A stretch of DNA of 64,000 nucleotides from Halichondria panicea. Its lineage: Eukaryota; Porifera; Demospongiae; Suberitida; Halichondriidae. Each line of letters opens with the position of its first letter. Position 1 is the first letter of the stretch. The notes under the pieces were generated by a model that saw only the letters and a list, made by a program, of their open reading frames with translations, did no database searches and was not told the origin of the DNA. Positions 33,221 through 43,841 of the stretch are shown here, one piece after another. Position numbers and translations under genes: made by a program. The stretch covers positions 3,105,502 to 3,169,501 of the forward strand of contig NC_087393.1 of the NCBI RefSeq assembly GCF_963675165.1, written 5' to 3'.

Positions 33221-36200
33221 ATGAAACCAAAGAAGCTACATGTGAAGAAGCAGGCAGTAGTGTTTGATGAAACATCTAGGAAGTAAGTTTAGCCTAGACT
33301 ACACTGGAAACTACGCCCCTTTCTTCTGGGAAAGGGACTGGCCAGGTGACTATCAATAACTTGTCCCAAAGTAATGTATAGTTAAGTTATAGGTTAACTT
33401 ATAGTGACGCCACTGTTTTGCTGGTGCGTACTTATTCGTTTTAAGGTGATAATTACGAAGACAGATGTCGTCTTTTGGAGGTTGAAAAATTATGTTAAAG
33501 TCTGGTGTCGCATATTTAGAGGGTTGCATGTTCAGGGTGTCATACAGGGGGGAAAGGGGGGATATCCCCCCTAGCTCCAATTTCCCCCCCCCTTTCAATT
33601 ATGACTGAGTGTCCATAGCTGGGTATTGAAATAACAGTTGACCTTTTTTTAGCAACATTTTCTGGTTACTTTTCTCATTTCCCCCCTCTACTTCAAAATC
33701 CTGTATGACACCCTGATGTTACTCTACTATCCTCGATTCCAGGCCGCTTAAATTACTATATAGCGGCCTGGAATCGAGGCTATGGTTTGACCTCTATTTA
33801 GGACGACACGACATAAAAGAGTTATTGTTAATTTAACACAGCAGTTGCTACTTAGCCTTTTAGAGGCCAGAAAATTGCGGTTCTGTCTCGAGGATGGTGA
33901 AGGATTAATGATCTCTATTTAAGTGTAATCCAATTTTATCTGCCAAACCACACCTAAAATACCAAAACGTCATTTCCGGCCGTTGTAAACGTATAAATTA
34001 CATTGAAAACCTAGTTTGGGGTAGCCAGTACTGGCCAGTATACGGAGAGAGCCAAACTAGTGAGAGTCTACTGTAGTCACCTGACCAGTCCCTTTTCTAA
34101 ATCCAGTCTTAGACTAGTTTCAGCCCATACTTATTAATGGTGCTTTGGTGCGCATGCGCAAGCGAGGTATACAGTAGTGTGTTTGTGTGTGTGTGTGAAG
34201 TACAAGTAAGAGTTTGTATATTTGTGGATTTGCAAAATAATGCTTGGTTCTCGAGTTATGCCTAGTTTTGCTTTCTTGGAATGCCAGCAGAAGAGTGCGT
34301 AGAAAAACTTGTCCATAGCTAGAGTGTTGCTACTCTACTTAGTAGTTAGCTTTGCACTAGAACGCTAGCTATTGGTAGCTGCAAGAGTGAGAAGAGAGCT
34401 GCAAGGCTCTGCTGCATCAGCAACTAATTTTAGACTTGGACTTTTGGCATCGATCCTTTTTATCATGGTCGATCATTTCCCCACTCTTTGAGTTTCCCTA
34501 GCTGTGATTCTGGATTCTGCCTGCATGCAGAAAAAATAAATGTTCATGACAATTATAATGTTTATTGCTAATAGTTGTGTTAATTATGTAGCTTTGACGC
34601 CTCCACCGAGGCATCAGCACCCGCGGTGCTTTCATTACCCGAGGCGTGCGTGGGCGGCCACGGGTATAGTAGTCCGTTGGTTTGTTTGTTTGTTTATGAC
34701 AGGTGAATCTACTCACCTGGGTGTCATGGCACTGCGTTTACAGCATGGATAGTCTTCACGCAACAAGTTACTAGTTTTAATAGTGGCAGATTTTTATGTT
34801 AAACCTTCGTTGTCAAATTAAAATGAGCAAAAGCTAAGAAGCTTGTGTCTGGATCTGCTTACCTGGATGTTATAGCACTGCGTTTACAGCATGAGTAGTC
34901 TCCACACAACAAGTCAGTACTTTCAATAGTGGCAGCTTTCAATGTTAAAGCCTTGTTGTCGAATAAAAAGCTTGAACTTGCACGGTGGCCTCTAGCTACA
35001 TGCGTCCTTTATTCTAGGTACGTATTTACAGCTGAAGTGATCCTGTACCAGGAACAATGGAAAAGGGTCACTACAATAAAAAGCTGGAATTGTGGCTGGT
35101 TTGTTGTCTTTTGTTAGCTGACTCTGGGATCCTACTCCAGGAGCCATACTTCTCTGACACACCAGGCTTCTTTGCTGTGATCCTAGTCCACAGTATCCTA
35201 GTCATGTCTATGTACCACTAAAACTCAGTTCTCAAATGTTTCAGCATGCCTCCTGTCTGGTTTAGTTTTATTGCTCCTGCTGTGTTAGACAGCTCAGTTG
35301 TGCACTGCATTATATCACTCTTGTGGTTTCTTTATAATCATGTCACCAGCCGAGGGTTTGCACTTTTATTAGTGCTTTAGTTTTTTATTGTTTTCTGAAA
35401 CATATTCAACCTATTAATTATCAAGGCTAGTCTCGCAAGCAGGGAGGAAGGACCTCTGGTAGAAGTGACCACTTTTCCTTGTTCTTTCTGACATACGTGT
35501 GCTTGCGAGACTAAACTAAGTCAAGGTACCCCTTGGGCATTTCTATAAATGTGTGTAGCATAGTCTTGCAAATTTTTAGTGGTGAATACAATACTCTATG
35601 TACCGTATAGCGCGAAATTTTCGTATATTTCGTGGAATGGCCTCTAAAACTGTTTCGTTGCATAATGTTCGTGGGTTGACTGCTTTCCAGAAGCCACGCC
35701 TTGCACGTTATAGCAGATAATTCTAATTAAAGAACAATTTTCATGGACTTATTTTTGTGTAGGATTGCTAACCCATAAAAACAGCGAAAATTAAGCCCCT
35801 TGATCGTGGTATTCTAACAAAAATCATCTGAATTTGTAGAGGGAGAGGAATTTGAAACAAGCGGAAAACCAACCATATTTCTCACTGTGTCATTTTAATA
35901 TCGCATAACATGCATGAGTAAATACCAAAGATGGCAGTCGAAGCAGTTATAGCAGCTATTCTTAGAGGATGAAACTTCCTATCTGAAACTCGATGAAAAT
36001 GACTAGAGATACTGGGAATTTCTGCACAAGAGTGGGTTTTCAACCAAATAGTGCGCAACGCAAAACCTGGCCACTCTCAAGTACTGTGTACCAGTGAATT
36101 AGCTCATTCCAGTACATGCATGTAGAATATCTGATTTATGAAGACTGTAAACATGTGATATTGATACAAGCATTGTGAATGAGAAAATCCTCCCCCCACT

Positions 36201-38841
36201 GACGTCTGCATGCGAGGCTAGTAACGATCCAGTTACCAAGCTAGCAAGCAAAGAAAAAGAGATCTGAGCCTCTGTAAATCATCATAATGATGTAGTTGTC
36301 TGGCTGCATGTTTGTAAGTGGTAGCTCTATTGAGATCTCTTAAATCAACACTTCATTTGAAACATAAAACAATTTCGCCAGGAGATGCTTGATAACTCCA
36401 ACGAATATAATAACTGAAGTAAATTCTGTGGTATAGAAACAGTTACTACTCTGGCTCTGGATCCACTGCTACTACTGCATGCCTAGTAACTGCTTGTTTC
36501 CACTATGCAATACCGTATAGCTGGTAATTTCCGGGGAACAAAATATTCGTGGTTTTCGTGATTGAAGCTCTGACCACGAATATTTTACCCACGAATGAGG
36601 TGACCTTGCCTACCTTTACCTGCAGTGCAAGCAGCAACCACGAAAATATTATCCACGAAGTGACTAAAATAATATTGCTCAAATGTTTTGCCCCCCGGGC
36701 TATACAGTAGTTTTAGAAGGCATGGAAACGACAGGAGGAAGTCAACTAAATCACTAGACTCGCAAGCCACTCCCTTTTCTCTGATTGGACGGGGGCGGGA
36801 GAAAAGGGACTGGTGACTCTGGGCTACAGCTTGTGTAAATCAGGAATGCTATTAAATATTAATGTCACGTGCAAATTATCCAATTTATTCTGATGCGTCA
36901 AAAGCTAAAGACACACAGAAGACAAGTATACAGATCTATCTAGCCAGCCTTTTGATTTTATAGATCCTTGTACCAGTGTCTGTTGTGCCACAACTTGTGG
37001 ATTAGCATGGAACAGCTGATGAACGTAGAAATCTTGGCAGTCCTTTGAACCGAGGAGTGGCAGCGATTTAAGACAGCTTGTACAAGTCTGACTACTCTCA
37101 ATTCAACTGCTGCCGTCTGCCATTATCTGTCTTGTATTGTACAGGTTATTAAAAGCTTTAGGCAACCAATGACTTTCGGCTGCCAGTTCTCATCACGTAA
37201 AACTAAAACAAGCTAATCTCTGCTGGTGTCTTAGAAGTTAGATGACTATATCCTAGCTGAATGCCTGATGATGTTATTACTCCATCATCTTCTCTTTTCT
37301 AGCACTAGCATCCATTCTTAAACTGTAGCTAAGAAGCCCGCGATCACTTTTGCAGGCTACGCAATTCTACTTAACCTCACGCAATTTTTGGATCACGTGG
37401 AAAAATCAATGAATAATCTCTACCCAAATTCTGGTAGAGACACAAAATGTGTCCCAGAGTCACCAGTCCCTTTTCTCCCGCCCCCGTCCAATCAGAGAAA
37501 AGGGAGTGGCTTGCGAGTCTACTAAATCACTCTGAAAACAAGAATGTATTATTTTACTCAAATCAATTTGTGCATGCAATGTAGCTTTCATTGCCTTGGT
37601 AAATTTGATACTAAATTCATTGCTAAATTTGATTTCATGCGATAACAACCTGCAGGTTTAATACATGTGCTAAGATACCTCGGTTTCTGCTGTATCTTTA
37701 TAATGACTTCATAGGGTGCCTACATCAAAGCTAGGTGATGTACTGTATTACTAGAATGTTTTGCATAATTTTGCAAAAATAAACTCACAGGTATTGCTAT
37801 GACACGTACACGATCCTGGCCCAGAACGCAATAGTTGTAGATTGCAATGGGTCACACTTTTTGTCTCATTCGCAAAGGGTTTCACACGCAAAATATTCTA
37901 GCCTACTGACTTCTATCAGCAACAGGCCGTGTTTCCTCTGTGCATGCAGGGAATACTTAACAGGATTTCAAAAAAGGAAAAAAGAAAGAAGACAAAAAGC
38001 AAAGCTTGAAAACATGAAACTGCAGAAAGAAGCTCGTAAGAAAATGAGGACTGAGGTGGGTGTAGCAGTCACAATATCTTTGTTCCTGGCCAATAGAAAA
38101 AACTAAGACAGTCCAGCATGAATTGTCCTTAGCTTAGTCATGCAGGGGTCATCTTCCATACTAAGGCTCTCTTTAATGTGCCACATGATCATTCTATGCC
38201 CTATATCTAACTCTAATTTCAGAAAAAAGATGCCGTAAAGAAAAAGTTGGATGCCTACGGGCTGGCTAACAGTAAAGATGGTGAGCTGTGTTTGTTGATA
38301 ATTATTCAGAGGAAGTTGATCTTTACTAGTGTAGAGAGCTATACTAGCTATACATGTAGGATAGCTACTTTTCTCTGAAAGTTTCCATATATCTTTTTTC
38401 TGTCTCCTTGCACGCACATTCCTCTGTAAAACATTTTGATGTGACCAACCTCCTCTGATAATTTATGGCCGAAGTTGATCTTTACTAGTGTAGAGAGCTA
38501 TACTTAGCTACATGTAGGATAGCTACTTTTCTCTGAAAGTTTCCATATATCTTTTTCTGTCTCCTTGCACGCACATTCCTCTGTAAAACATTTTGATGTG
38601 ACCAACCTCCTCTGATAATTTATGGCCACTCAATCAATCAGTGATTATCAATCATTTTGCCGCTATAATAGTGGTTGTAACACATTATTCTCTAATAGAT
38701 TTCGGCCTTTCTGGATCTGTTGGGTTGAATGCTCCTGAAAAGTCTTGTGCTTACGAAGATCACCCAAACCATGTTGTCATCATAAACACTCAACCACAAT
38801 TTGGACAGTCGTTATCAACTCTCGCTAATATAGATTCTTGA
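33221..38841 (+). CDS. NOL12: NOL12 / Rrp17-like nucleolar protein (122 aa)
   Basis: NOL12 (yeast Rrp17) is a nucleolar RNA-binding protein required for rRNA processing. Four exons join in frame: 33221-33282, 37950-38055, 38223-38280, 38699-38841. The signature is AVVFDETSRKEYLTGFQKRK followed by a Lys/Arg/Glu-rich helix (KERRQKAKLENMKLQKEARK), the standard NOL12 N-terminal region. The protein is short: human NOL12 is ~213 residues, and the C-terminal half here is reduced to ~48 residues with no recognised motif. Intron 1 is 4.7 kb and packed with transposons. The start is the first ATG after the divergent promoter and matches the family N-terminus (short basic leader before VVFDE). Confidence 0.9.
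33535..33715. repeat. Small inverted-repeat element (AGGGTGTCATACAGG ends)
   Basis: The ends AGGGTGTCATACAGGGG and, inverted, CCTGTATGACACCCT flank C/G-homopolymer-rich sequence (GGGGGGATATCCCCCC). A partial relative (AGGTGTCATACAGAAAGGGG) is at about 51518-51600. It lies in NOL12 intron 1. Confidence 0.65.
34141..34636 (+). repeat. Dispersed repeat family A, 496-bp copy with perfect NRF-1-type palindrome
   Basis: It begins TGCTTTGGTGCGCATGCGCA (palindrome TGCGCATGCGCA at 34149-34160) and ends in the hairpin AGCACCCGCGGTGCTTTCAT. It directly abuts a family B copy at 34637, with no spacer. Confidence 0.8.
34637..35350 (+). repeat. Dispersed repeat family B, near-full copy
   Basis: It starts ACCCGAGGCGTGCG and reads through GACAGGTGAATCTACTCACC and GCACTGCGTTTACAGCATG (twice) to GCACTGCATTATATCACTC. 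It is parallel to 1618-2360. No protein-coding signature. Confidence 0.7.
35427..35507. repeat. 81-bp hairpin MITE (TAGTCTCGCAAGC ends)
   Basis: TAGTCTCGCAAGCA and TGCTTGCGAGACTA are exact inverse ends, with near-palindromic interior. The ends resemble the larger element at 36755-37521 (TAGACTCGCAAGC), so this may be an internally deleted relative. Confidence 0.7.
35603..35809. mobile_element. TA-MITE, CCGTATAGCGCGAAATTTTC subfamily
   Basis: The left end CCGTATAGCGCGAAATTTTC follows TA and the right end is decayed. The interior shares GGAATGGCCTCTAAAAC and GAAGCCACGCCTT with copies at 52435-52668 and 62899-63125. Confidence 0.65.
36513..36707. mobile_element. TA-MITE in NOL12 intron 1
   Basis: Ends CCGTATAGCTGGTAATTTCC and, inverted, CTGTATAGCCCGGGGGGCAA are flanked by TA. 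It shares AAATATTCGTGGTT and TGACCTTGCCTACC with the copy nested at 21483-21751. Confidence 0.75.
36755..37521. mobile_element. MULE-like element with perfect 9-bp target duplication
   Basis: Inverted ends of about 69 bp (TAGACTCGCAAGCCACTCCC inward to GACTCTGGG) lie between perfect 9-bp direct repeats CTAAATCAC (36746-36754, 37522-37530). The interior (~630 bp) has no transposase frame. Long ends plus a 9-bp duplication fit a Mutator-like non-autonomous element. Confidence 0.85.
38307..38457. mobile_element. CAGAGGAGG-family MITE D, with tandem duplication of the unit (to 38629)
   Basis: Left end CAGAGGAAGTTGATC and inverted right end CAGAGGAGGTTGGTC are flanked by ATAATTATT and ATAATTTAT (7 of 9 identical). 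The 159-bp unit 38312-38470, element plus flank, is repeated in tandem at 38471-38629. Both lie in the last NOL12 intron. Confidence 0.7.
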
Positions 38842-39194
38842 ATATAATTATCAAACATCAGTCTCTGGTAAAACAGAAAAAACACATTCACCATCACCTG
38901 CACTATTTACACTGTTGTAGGAGCTATATACTGTAATTTTAACTTCAGAATGTTATAGAACCTGAGTAGATATAATATATATAATTATATCGAGGTGGCC
39001 ATATTTCCGAGAGCCAGAATAGTCAGAGTCTACAAAAAGTAAAGGCCTTTGAACACCTATTCTATATTATATTATAAGTGCCAGAAATTTATTTGTAGAA
39101 ACAGTTGGCACTTCTTTTAGGACCTAACAAATTGCTTTCTACCCGAGATGACTTATCTTATGGTGGCACAGGCAGCTATTACATCAACTGCATG

Positions 39195-39425
39195 CATGTG
39201 GTATATATATTATATAAATTAATAGTCTTTAAATTCTCGTTTCGATTGTCTATGCATAATTATATTAAGTACAGAACGCTCGCATGTGGTATATATAATA
39301 GTCTTTAAATTCTCGTTTTCGATTGTCTATGCATAAGTACAGAACGATCGCATGTGGTATATATAATAGTCTTTAAATTCTCGTTTTCGATTGTCTATGC
39401 ATAATTATATTAAGTACAGAACGCT
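39195..39425. repeat. Three tandem ~78-bp repeats
   Basis: The unit GCATGTGGTATATATAATAG...CTTTAAATTCTCGTTTTCGA...AGTACAGAACGCTCG occurs three times with small indels. It lies between the NOL12 and SH3-gene stop codons and is a minisatellite. Together with the AT-rich sequence around it this explains the gene-free gap 38842-39543. Confidence 0.85.
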
Positions 39426-39543
39426 TCATTTTCCCGAAAACAGCTTACCAGACACCTGCAATTAACGAGCTGTGCATGCTGATATGTGTATAATAATTAT
39501 AGTTGCTAATAAAATTATATTCAGTGTTCAGGCTTCAGGTCAT

Positions 39544-42343
39544 TCAAAGGAACTCCACATACGCTGTTGGGAAAAATCCAGTTTGAGTCCTCAGTGTACC
39601 CTGCAATTGAAATGCAGTGTGAAGCATGAAAGATTTTCGCATACGAGAGAGATGGATACAAACATTAATCATGTTACTATAGGTGTGAGACTACCACAAT
39701 TAATGAAAGCACTGTGGGGGCTGATGCCTTGGTGGAGGTGTCAAAGCTATACTAGCTATTGACACATTATATCACGATGAACATAAATTGTTTGCATGAG
39801 TGTGCATACAAGCAGAATCACAGGAAAACTCAAGAAGTGGGAAATGATCGACCATGAAAAGGATCGATGCCAAATTTCCAAGCCTAGCAAATATTAGCAT
39901 ACCGCTATTTTTCTGTGCATTGCAAAAAATAATGTGTTGCTACAAAAAGTAAGTTAATTAACTACTAAGTTAGTAGCTGACACAGTTTATTGACAATGAT
40001 TTCCATGTAAATTTCTAGCTGGTGTTGCAGTTATTCTGAAGGCAAAATGTGTGTGTCTCTCTGGCTACTTTCACTTTCATTAACCAACCTGATCCCCTCT
40101 ATGGCGAGTTATCAGTGCATGCAGATTCTTTCCAGCCAGACATTGCTCAAGCTACATACATCATCGCTGTACTGCACTCTACCCTATAGTCTAGCTAATC
40201 CTGGTCCAACCAGACAACAGACACAGCTAGTCACAAGTTATAAGCTCAGCAAAGCAAGAGTAGCCACAACTTCTTTACAGTTGTTCAGTATCTATGGTAA
40301 TGTGAGCAGAGACGTCACATGAATGATGACGCGTGGCCAATCTCCTCTGCACACAGACAGACACAAACACACTACTGTATACCTCGCTTGGCACTTGCGC
40401 ACCGATTTCATAATGAAGCACTGTGCCTCGGTGCAGACACCAAAGCTGTACGGATGAAGCTACAGTACTAAACATTATTTTCCAGTAAATCAACTGCATG
40501 CAGGGAATGGTACAAAAGAGTCAACCGTGATTGCTGCTAAAATGGATTCCGAAAGTTCAAATTCCAAGCTTGCTAGTGCAGAGCTAACCACTACCACAAG
40601 ACCTCGATTTAAGGCGATACTTTTACTAAGCCAGAGGTCGCTTATTTTGTTGAAAAATTATGTTGAAGTCCTGATGTCGCATATTTAGAGGGGCGCATAT
40701 GGTTGGAGAGCTCTACTTAGTCTATTTCACGCTGCTTAAAACACGTTATTTTCAAGTGGGCTAGGGTATGACTATAACATTTACTTCCATTTATGGTGCG
40801 ATACTAAAAAACAATTGTCAATGCAGCTGTCGCTACTTTTAGAGGTCAGAAATTGCCTAAGATGAGGATGTCGCATATTTGGATGGTCGGTCGCCTTAAA
40901 TCAAAGTATTACGGTAAGTAGAATAGGCAACAGATTTTGCTGCACACGAATCTGCAATGGCCTTGAAAGTAAACAAAAACCTAGCCAGGGTTGCATTGGA
41001 GGGGTATTTCGCCTCCCCCCCCGCCCGGATCAGGCAGATTCATTAATAGGCATTTGTAAGCAGGCAAATAAAGAGCAGAAGCGCTAAGCTGCTACATATG
41101 CAGCAAAGGTCAAGAACCCAGAACAAGAATGTTTAATCTCTCATTAAACGTGACCCTATTGTATCTGGCATTCCTCCTCTGCACACACACACAAACGGTA
41201 TACCTCGATCGCTGTGCATGCGTACCCGAGAGATAATTATACTAATAAATTATAGTATTGCATATTGTAGCAGCTCAGTAGCAATAAACGTTTTTTGTAA
41301 TGCGACTATACCTTGCACCATCCATTGTCCAGCTTGGTGACTTCACATATGATTTCACCATTCTGAAGCAGAGTTAGCTCATCTTTATCTTGCGCATTGT
41401 AGGTATGCACAACTCTGGCATTTTTCGTCTTTTTTCTAGTGTTTTCTGAATTAAAGCAATAGAATAATGCTAGTGACCAATAGCGCAGTTGATGTGTAAT
41501 GATTGAATCTTACTATTTTTGTTAGTTACATCTGTAAAACATGAAAAAACATGCAGCTGTGGTTCCCAAAGGTCACAGTGAAGGTTGGCTTCTTTACGTG
41601 TGACCAGTGAAGATATGAAGTCATAGGTGTCTCTCCTCACACTGCTAATTCCCTTGCTGAGAGACAGCAGTGACCACAGGTGGACTGAGAACACCAGTAG
41701 TGACAACACACCAAATACACCAATCCCAACTGCTAACTACAACCATTGTAGCATTAATCGGAAAATAACTCTTAATTAATGTTACGAGCACAATACTTAG
41801 TCAGGCTACCTATTAATTTATATGGCCATAAATTATAATGCACTCAAACTCGTTCCCACGAGTTGTCTCTAATAAGTTATAGTGACTTGTGTAACGTTTT
41901 ACGTTTGAATAACACGATATTTGTGGTATCTCAAGCGGTTACCACAACGTATAAGTTCATGGGATTAAGAGGAACTGGTCGGATTATTTCATCTCAATGT
42001 ATATAAATTATTTGTCAGTGTGCAAAAAAATTGTCTGAGTTGCAATTGGGTGCAATTGGGAGTCTATTGAGCTTTCATAAGACATTTTGCTATAATGTAC
42101 CCTAGCCGTGTAGCATAACAGAAAGGATACAGCCATCACGGCATATGATAGGAATTCCATGCCATCCATTTCCCAGGTGGTTTCAGTATCAAGATCTGAC
42201 AGATGATGGTCGCAATACAAGGGGCGGAGATGATATGACTCAGAAAACAGTGTAGCATAACCACTGTCACAAAGACATATTCCATCTTTCCAAAAACCTC
42301 TCAGGCAAGTATCAACATCCATATCCATATCATCCTCCTCCAT
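39544..42343 (-). CDS. Membrane protein with EGF-like cysteines, two hydrophobic segments and a C-terminal SH3 domain (218 aa)
   Basis: Four exons join in frame: 42101-42343, 41514-41736, 41312-41445, 39544-39600. The N-terminal part is acidic, then carries an EGF-like cysteine pattern (CLRGFWKDGICLCDSGYA...C). Two hydrophobic stretches follow (FLSYAVMAVSFLLCY; LAVGIGVFGVLSLLVFSVHL), then a soluble region and an SH3 domain split over the last two exons: ARVVHTYNAQDKDELTLLQN, then DNGWCK and GTLRTQTGFFPTAYVEFL to the stop. The ALYDY-like, DELxL, GW and GxFPxxYV positions are all present, though the usual second Trp is Cys. I do not recognise the family; PEX13 also ends in an SH3 domain but is otherwise different. 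The frame is open upstream to an ATG at 42463, but that stretch contains the TGCGCATGCGCA palindrome (42378-42389), so I prefer the ATG at 42343. Confidence 0.75.
39702..40410 (-). repeat. Dispersed repeat family A, reversed degraded copy in SH3-gene intron
   Basis: The left edge AATGAAAGCACTGTGGGGGC is the inverse of the family 3' hairpin. The right part carries ACACACTACTGTATACCTCG, the inverse of the 5' segment. The middle has diverged or been replaced. Confidence 0.55.
40598..40915. repeat. MITE with AAGACCTCGATTTAAGGCGA end
   Basis: A relative of 17061-17346: left end AAGACCTCGATTTAAGGCGA, internal GTCGCATATTTAGAGGGGCG and right end GGTCGCCTTAAATCAAAG. It lies in the 1.7-kb intron before the last SH3 exon. 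The remaining intron sequence to 41311 holds a TA-repeat-poor region with a short (CA)n and no gene. Confidence 0.6.
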
Positions 42344-42377
42344 TCTTTTTTCCAGCTGATGATTAGGCTGCGCTGAG

Positions 42378-42389
42378 TGCGCATGCGCA
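42378..42389. promoter_or_regulatory. Perfect NRF-1-type palindrome TGCGCATGCGCA
   Basis: A 12-bp perfect match to the NRF-1 core, 35 bp upstream of the preferred ATG of the SH3 membrane-protein gene. It is not embedded in a family A repeat here, so it is a credible native promoter element. Confidence 0.5.
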
Positions 42390-42469
42390 TGTCGAACAAA
42401 TTTGATTTCGATACGATATTCCTCGACCTCAGCCAGGGAGCCCTCTCTGCTGCCGTGCGCCATTGATGA

Positions 42470-43185
42470 ATCCGTGCTGAAGCGTCAGCCCCCACCACTA
42501 GGTCACGAGCACTGGCCCTCTCCACTGGACTCGCTCATGCTCACGACTGGCTTAATCCCCTCTCCCTCACTTGGACTTCACCTCCAACATCGTGAGTTTC
42601 GCTCATGCCTGTGCTAACTGCTAGGAGTCCCGCTGCACAATGAGCAGTTCACCTGCCCCAAGTGTCATGGTGTTGCTGACTCCCTTGGTGATCACCAGGT
42701 GGGATGTGGGGGCAACAGCGACCGTATCAGCCGTCACAATGCCTCGCCATCCGTGACGTTGTTTTTAACGCTGCTCAGTCTGCTGCTCTGGGCCCTTCAA
42801 AAAGAAACTCCAGGGCTGGTTCCAGACTCCGCTTCTCGCCCTGCAGACGTCCTCCTTCCTAATTGGATCAACGGCCACCCGGCCGCTCTTGACATTCACG
42901 TTATTTCTCCCCTCCAGTCTCTTACATTGGACCCAGGGCCACGCTCTCCAAGTGGGCGTCCAACGTAAGCTGGCTTCCAATCTCCCCAGCTGCCACTTGT
43001 GGGTTTGACTTGCATCCCTCTAGTGGCCGAAACCCTTGGAGGCTTAGCAGAGGACTTCGTCTCAACCATCCGCGATATCAGCCGATCAATTTGTCTACAT
43101 TCAGGCATCGACCGAGACATAGTCACCACTAAACACCTCTTTGGTCAGTATAGCTCTTTGGCGAGGTAACGATACCATGCTCATA
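42470..43185 (+). pseudogene. Decayed retroelement C-terminal fragment
   Basis: Across several frameshifts the plus strand encodes pieces recalling the C-terminal part of invertebrate retroelement polyproteins. There is a Cys/His knuckle (FTCPKCHGVADSLGDHQVGC), then a nuclease-like block (RPADVLLPNWINGHPAALDI) and VAETLGGLAEDFVSTIRDIS. No reverse transcriptase part is present and frames change at least three times, so it is inactive. The local GC content is clearly higher than the surroundings. A short part of the downstream flank (CAGGTCTCCCATTCCATCACC) is duplicated near 43390. Confidence 0.65.
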
Positions 43186-43841
43186 CACAGGTCTCCCATT
43201 CCATCACCTGCTGGATGGGCATAGCTAGATTTACTAACTCTTCTACTCGTTTGTACCAACTTTACCCATAATATTATTAGATTTTTGCTTTATCTATGGA
43301 TTTACTAACTCGTGTTTTATGTATAACTCTCTACTCGTTTGTACTTTACCTACTCGTTTGGCCATAAAGCTGTTCAAAAATTTTTTTCAGGTCTCCCACT
43401 CTATCACCTGTGCTGGATGGACATTACCATACGTGCTTACACGCCTACTTACTAACTACATGTATGTTTCAATATTCTACTTGTCTGTACATCTGCTTGT
43501 AATTGTTTGTACTTTCTATGAAAAATTTTTTTGTGTATTAGATCGAGACTACCATCACTCTTGGAAATTCCAATCATATCTTTATTTACAACGTAAGATC
43601 TACTCACATTAATTTGGGGTAATCTCTTACGTTGTTTAGTCGATCTAGTTAGTATACAGCAGTGGACATCATGAGCCACCATTTCAGTAGCAAACGTATA
43701 GATATACCTGTAACCAGTGTGTAGCAGACTCTAGGTACGTACGTAGAAGGAGAAAACATTTCCCAGGAAAAGGATCAAAAGTCTCGGGATGCACTTGTCC
43801 GATTTTTCTCTAATAAAAAACTATACAAGTCAGCTATAGAT

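Noticed and set aside
17621-34636. Family A as a Helitron (terminal hairpin)
   Set aside because: There is a terminal hairpin, but it is followed by TTCATT instead of a CTRR end, and no consistent 5' TC or AT insertion site could be shown; left unclassified.
39195-39425. Possible CRISPR-like or regulatory array (three 78-bp units)
   Set aside because: Repeats are directly adjacent with no unique spacers, in animal DNA; this is a minisatellite.
42301-42968. Several 70-90 codon open frames on both strands near 42300-42970
   Set aside because: They are by-products of the GC-rich retroelement fragment, whose true reading crosses frames.
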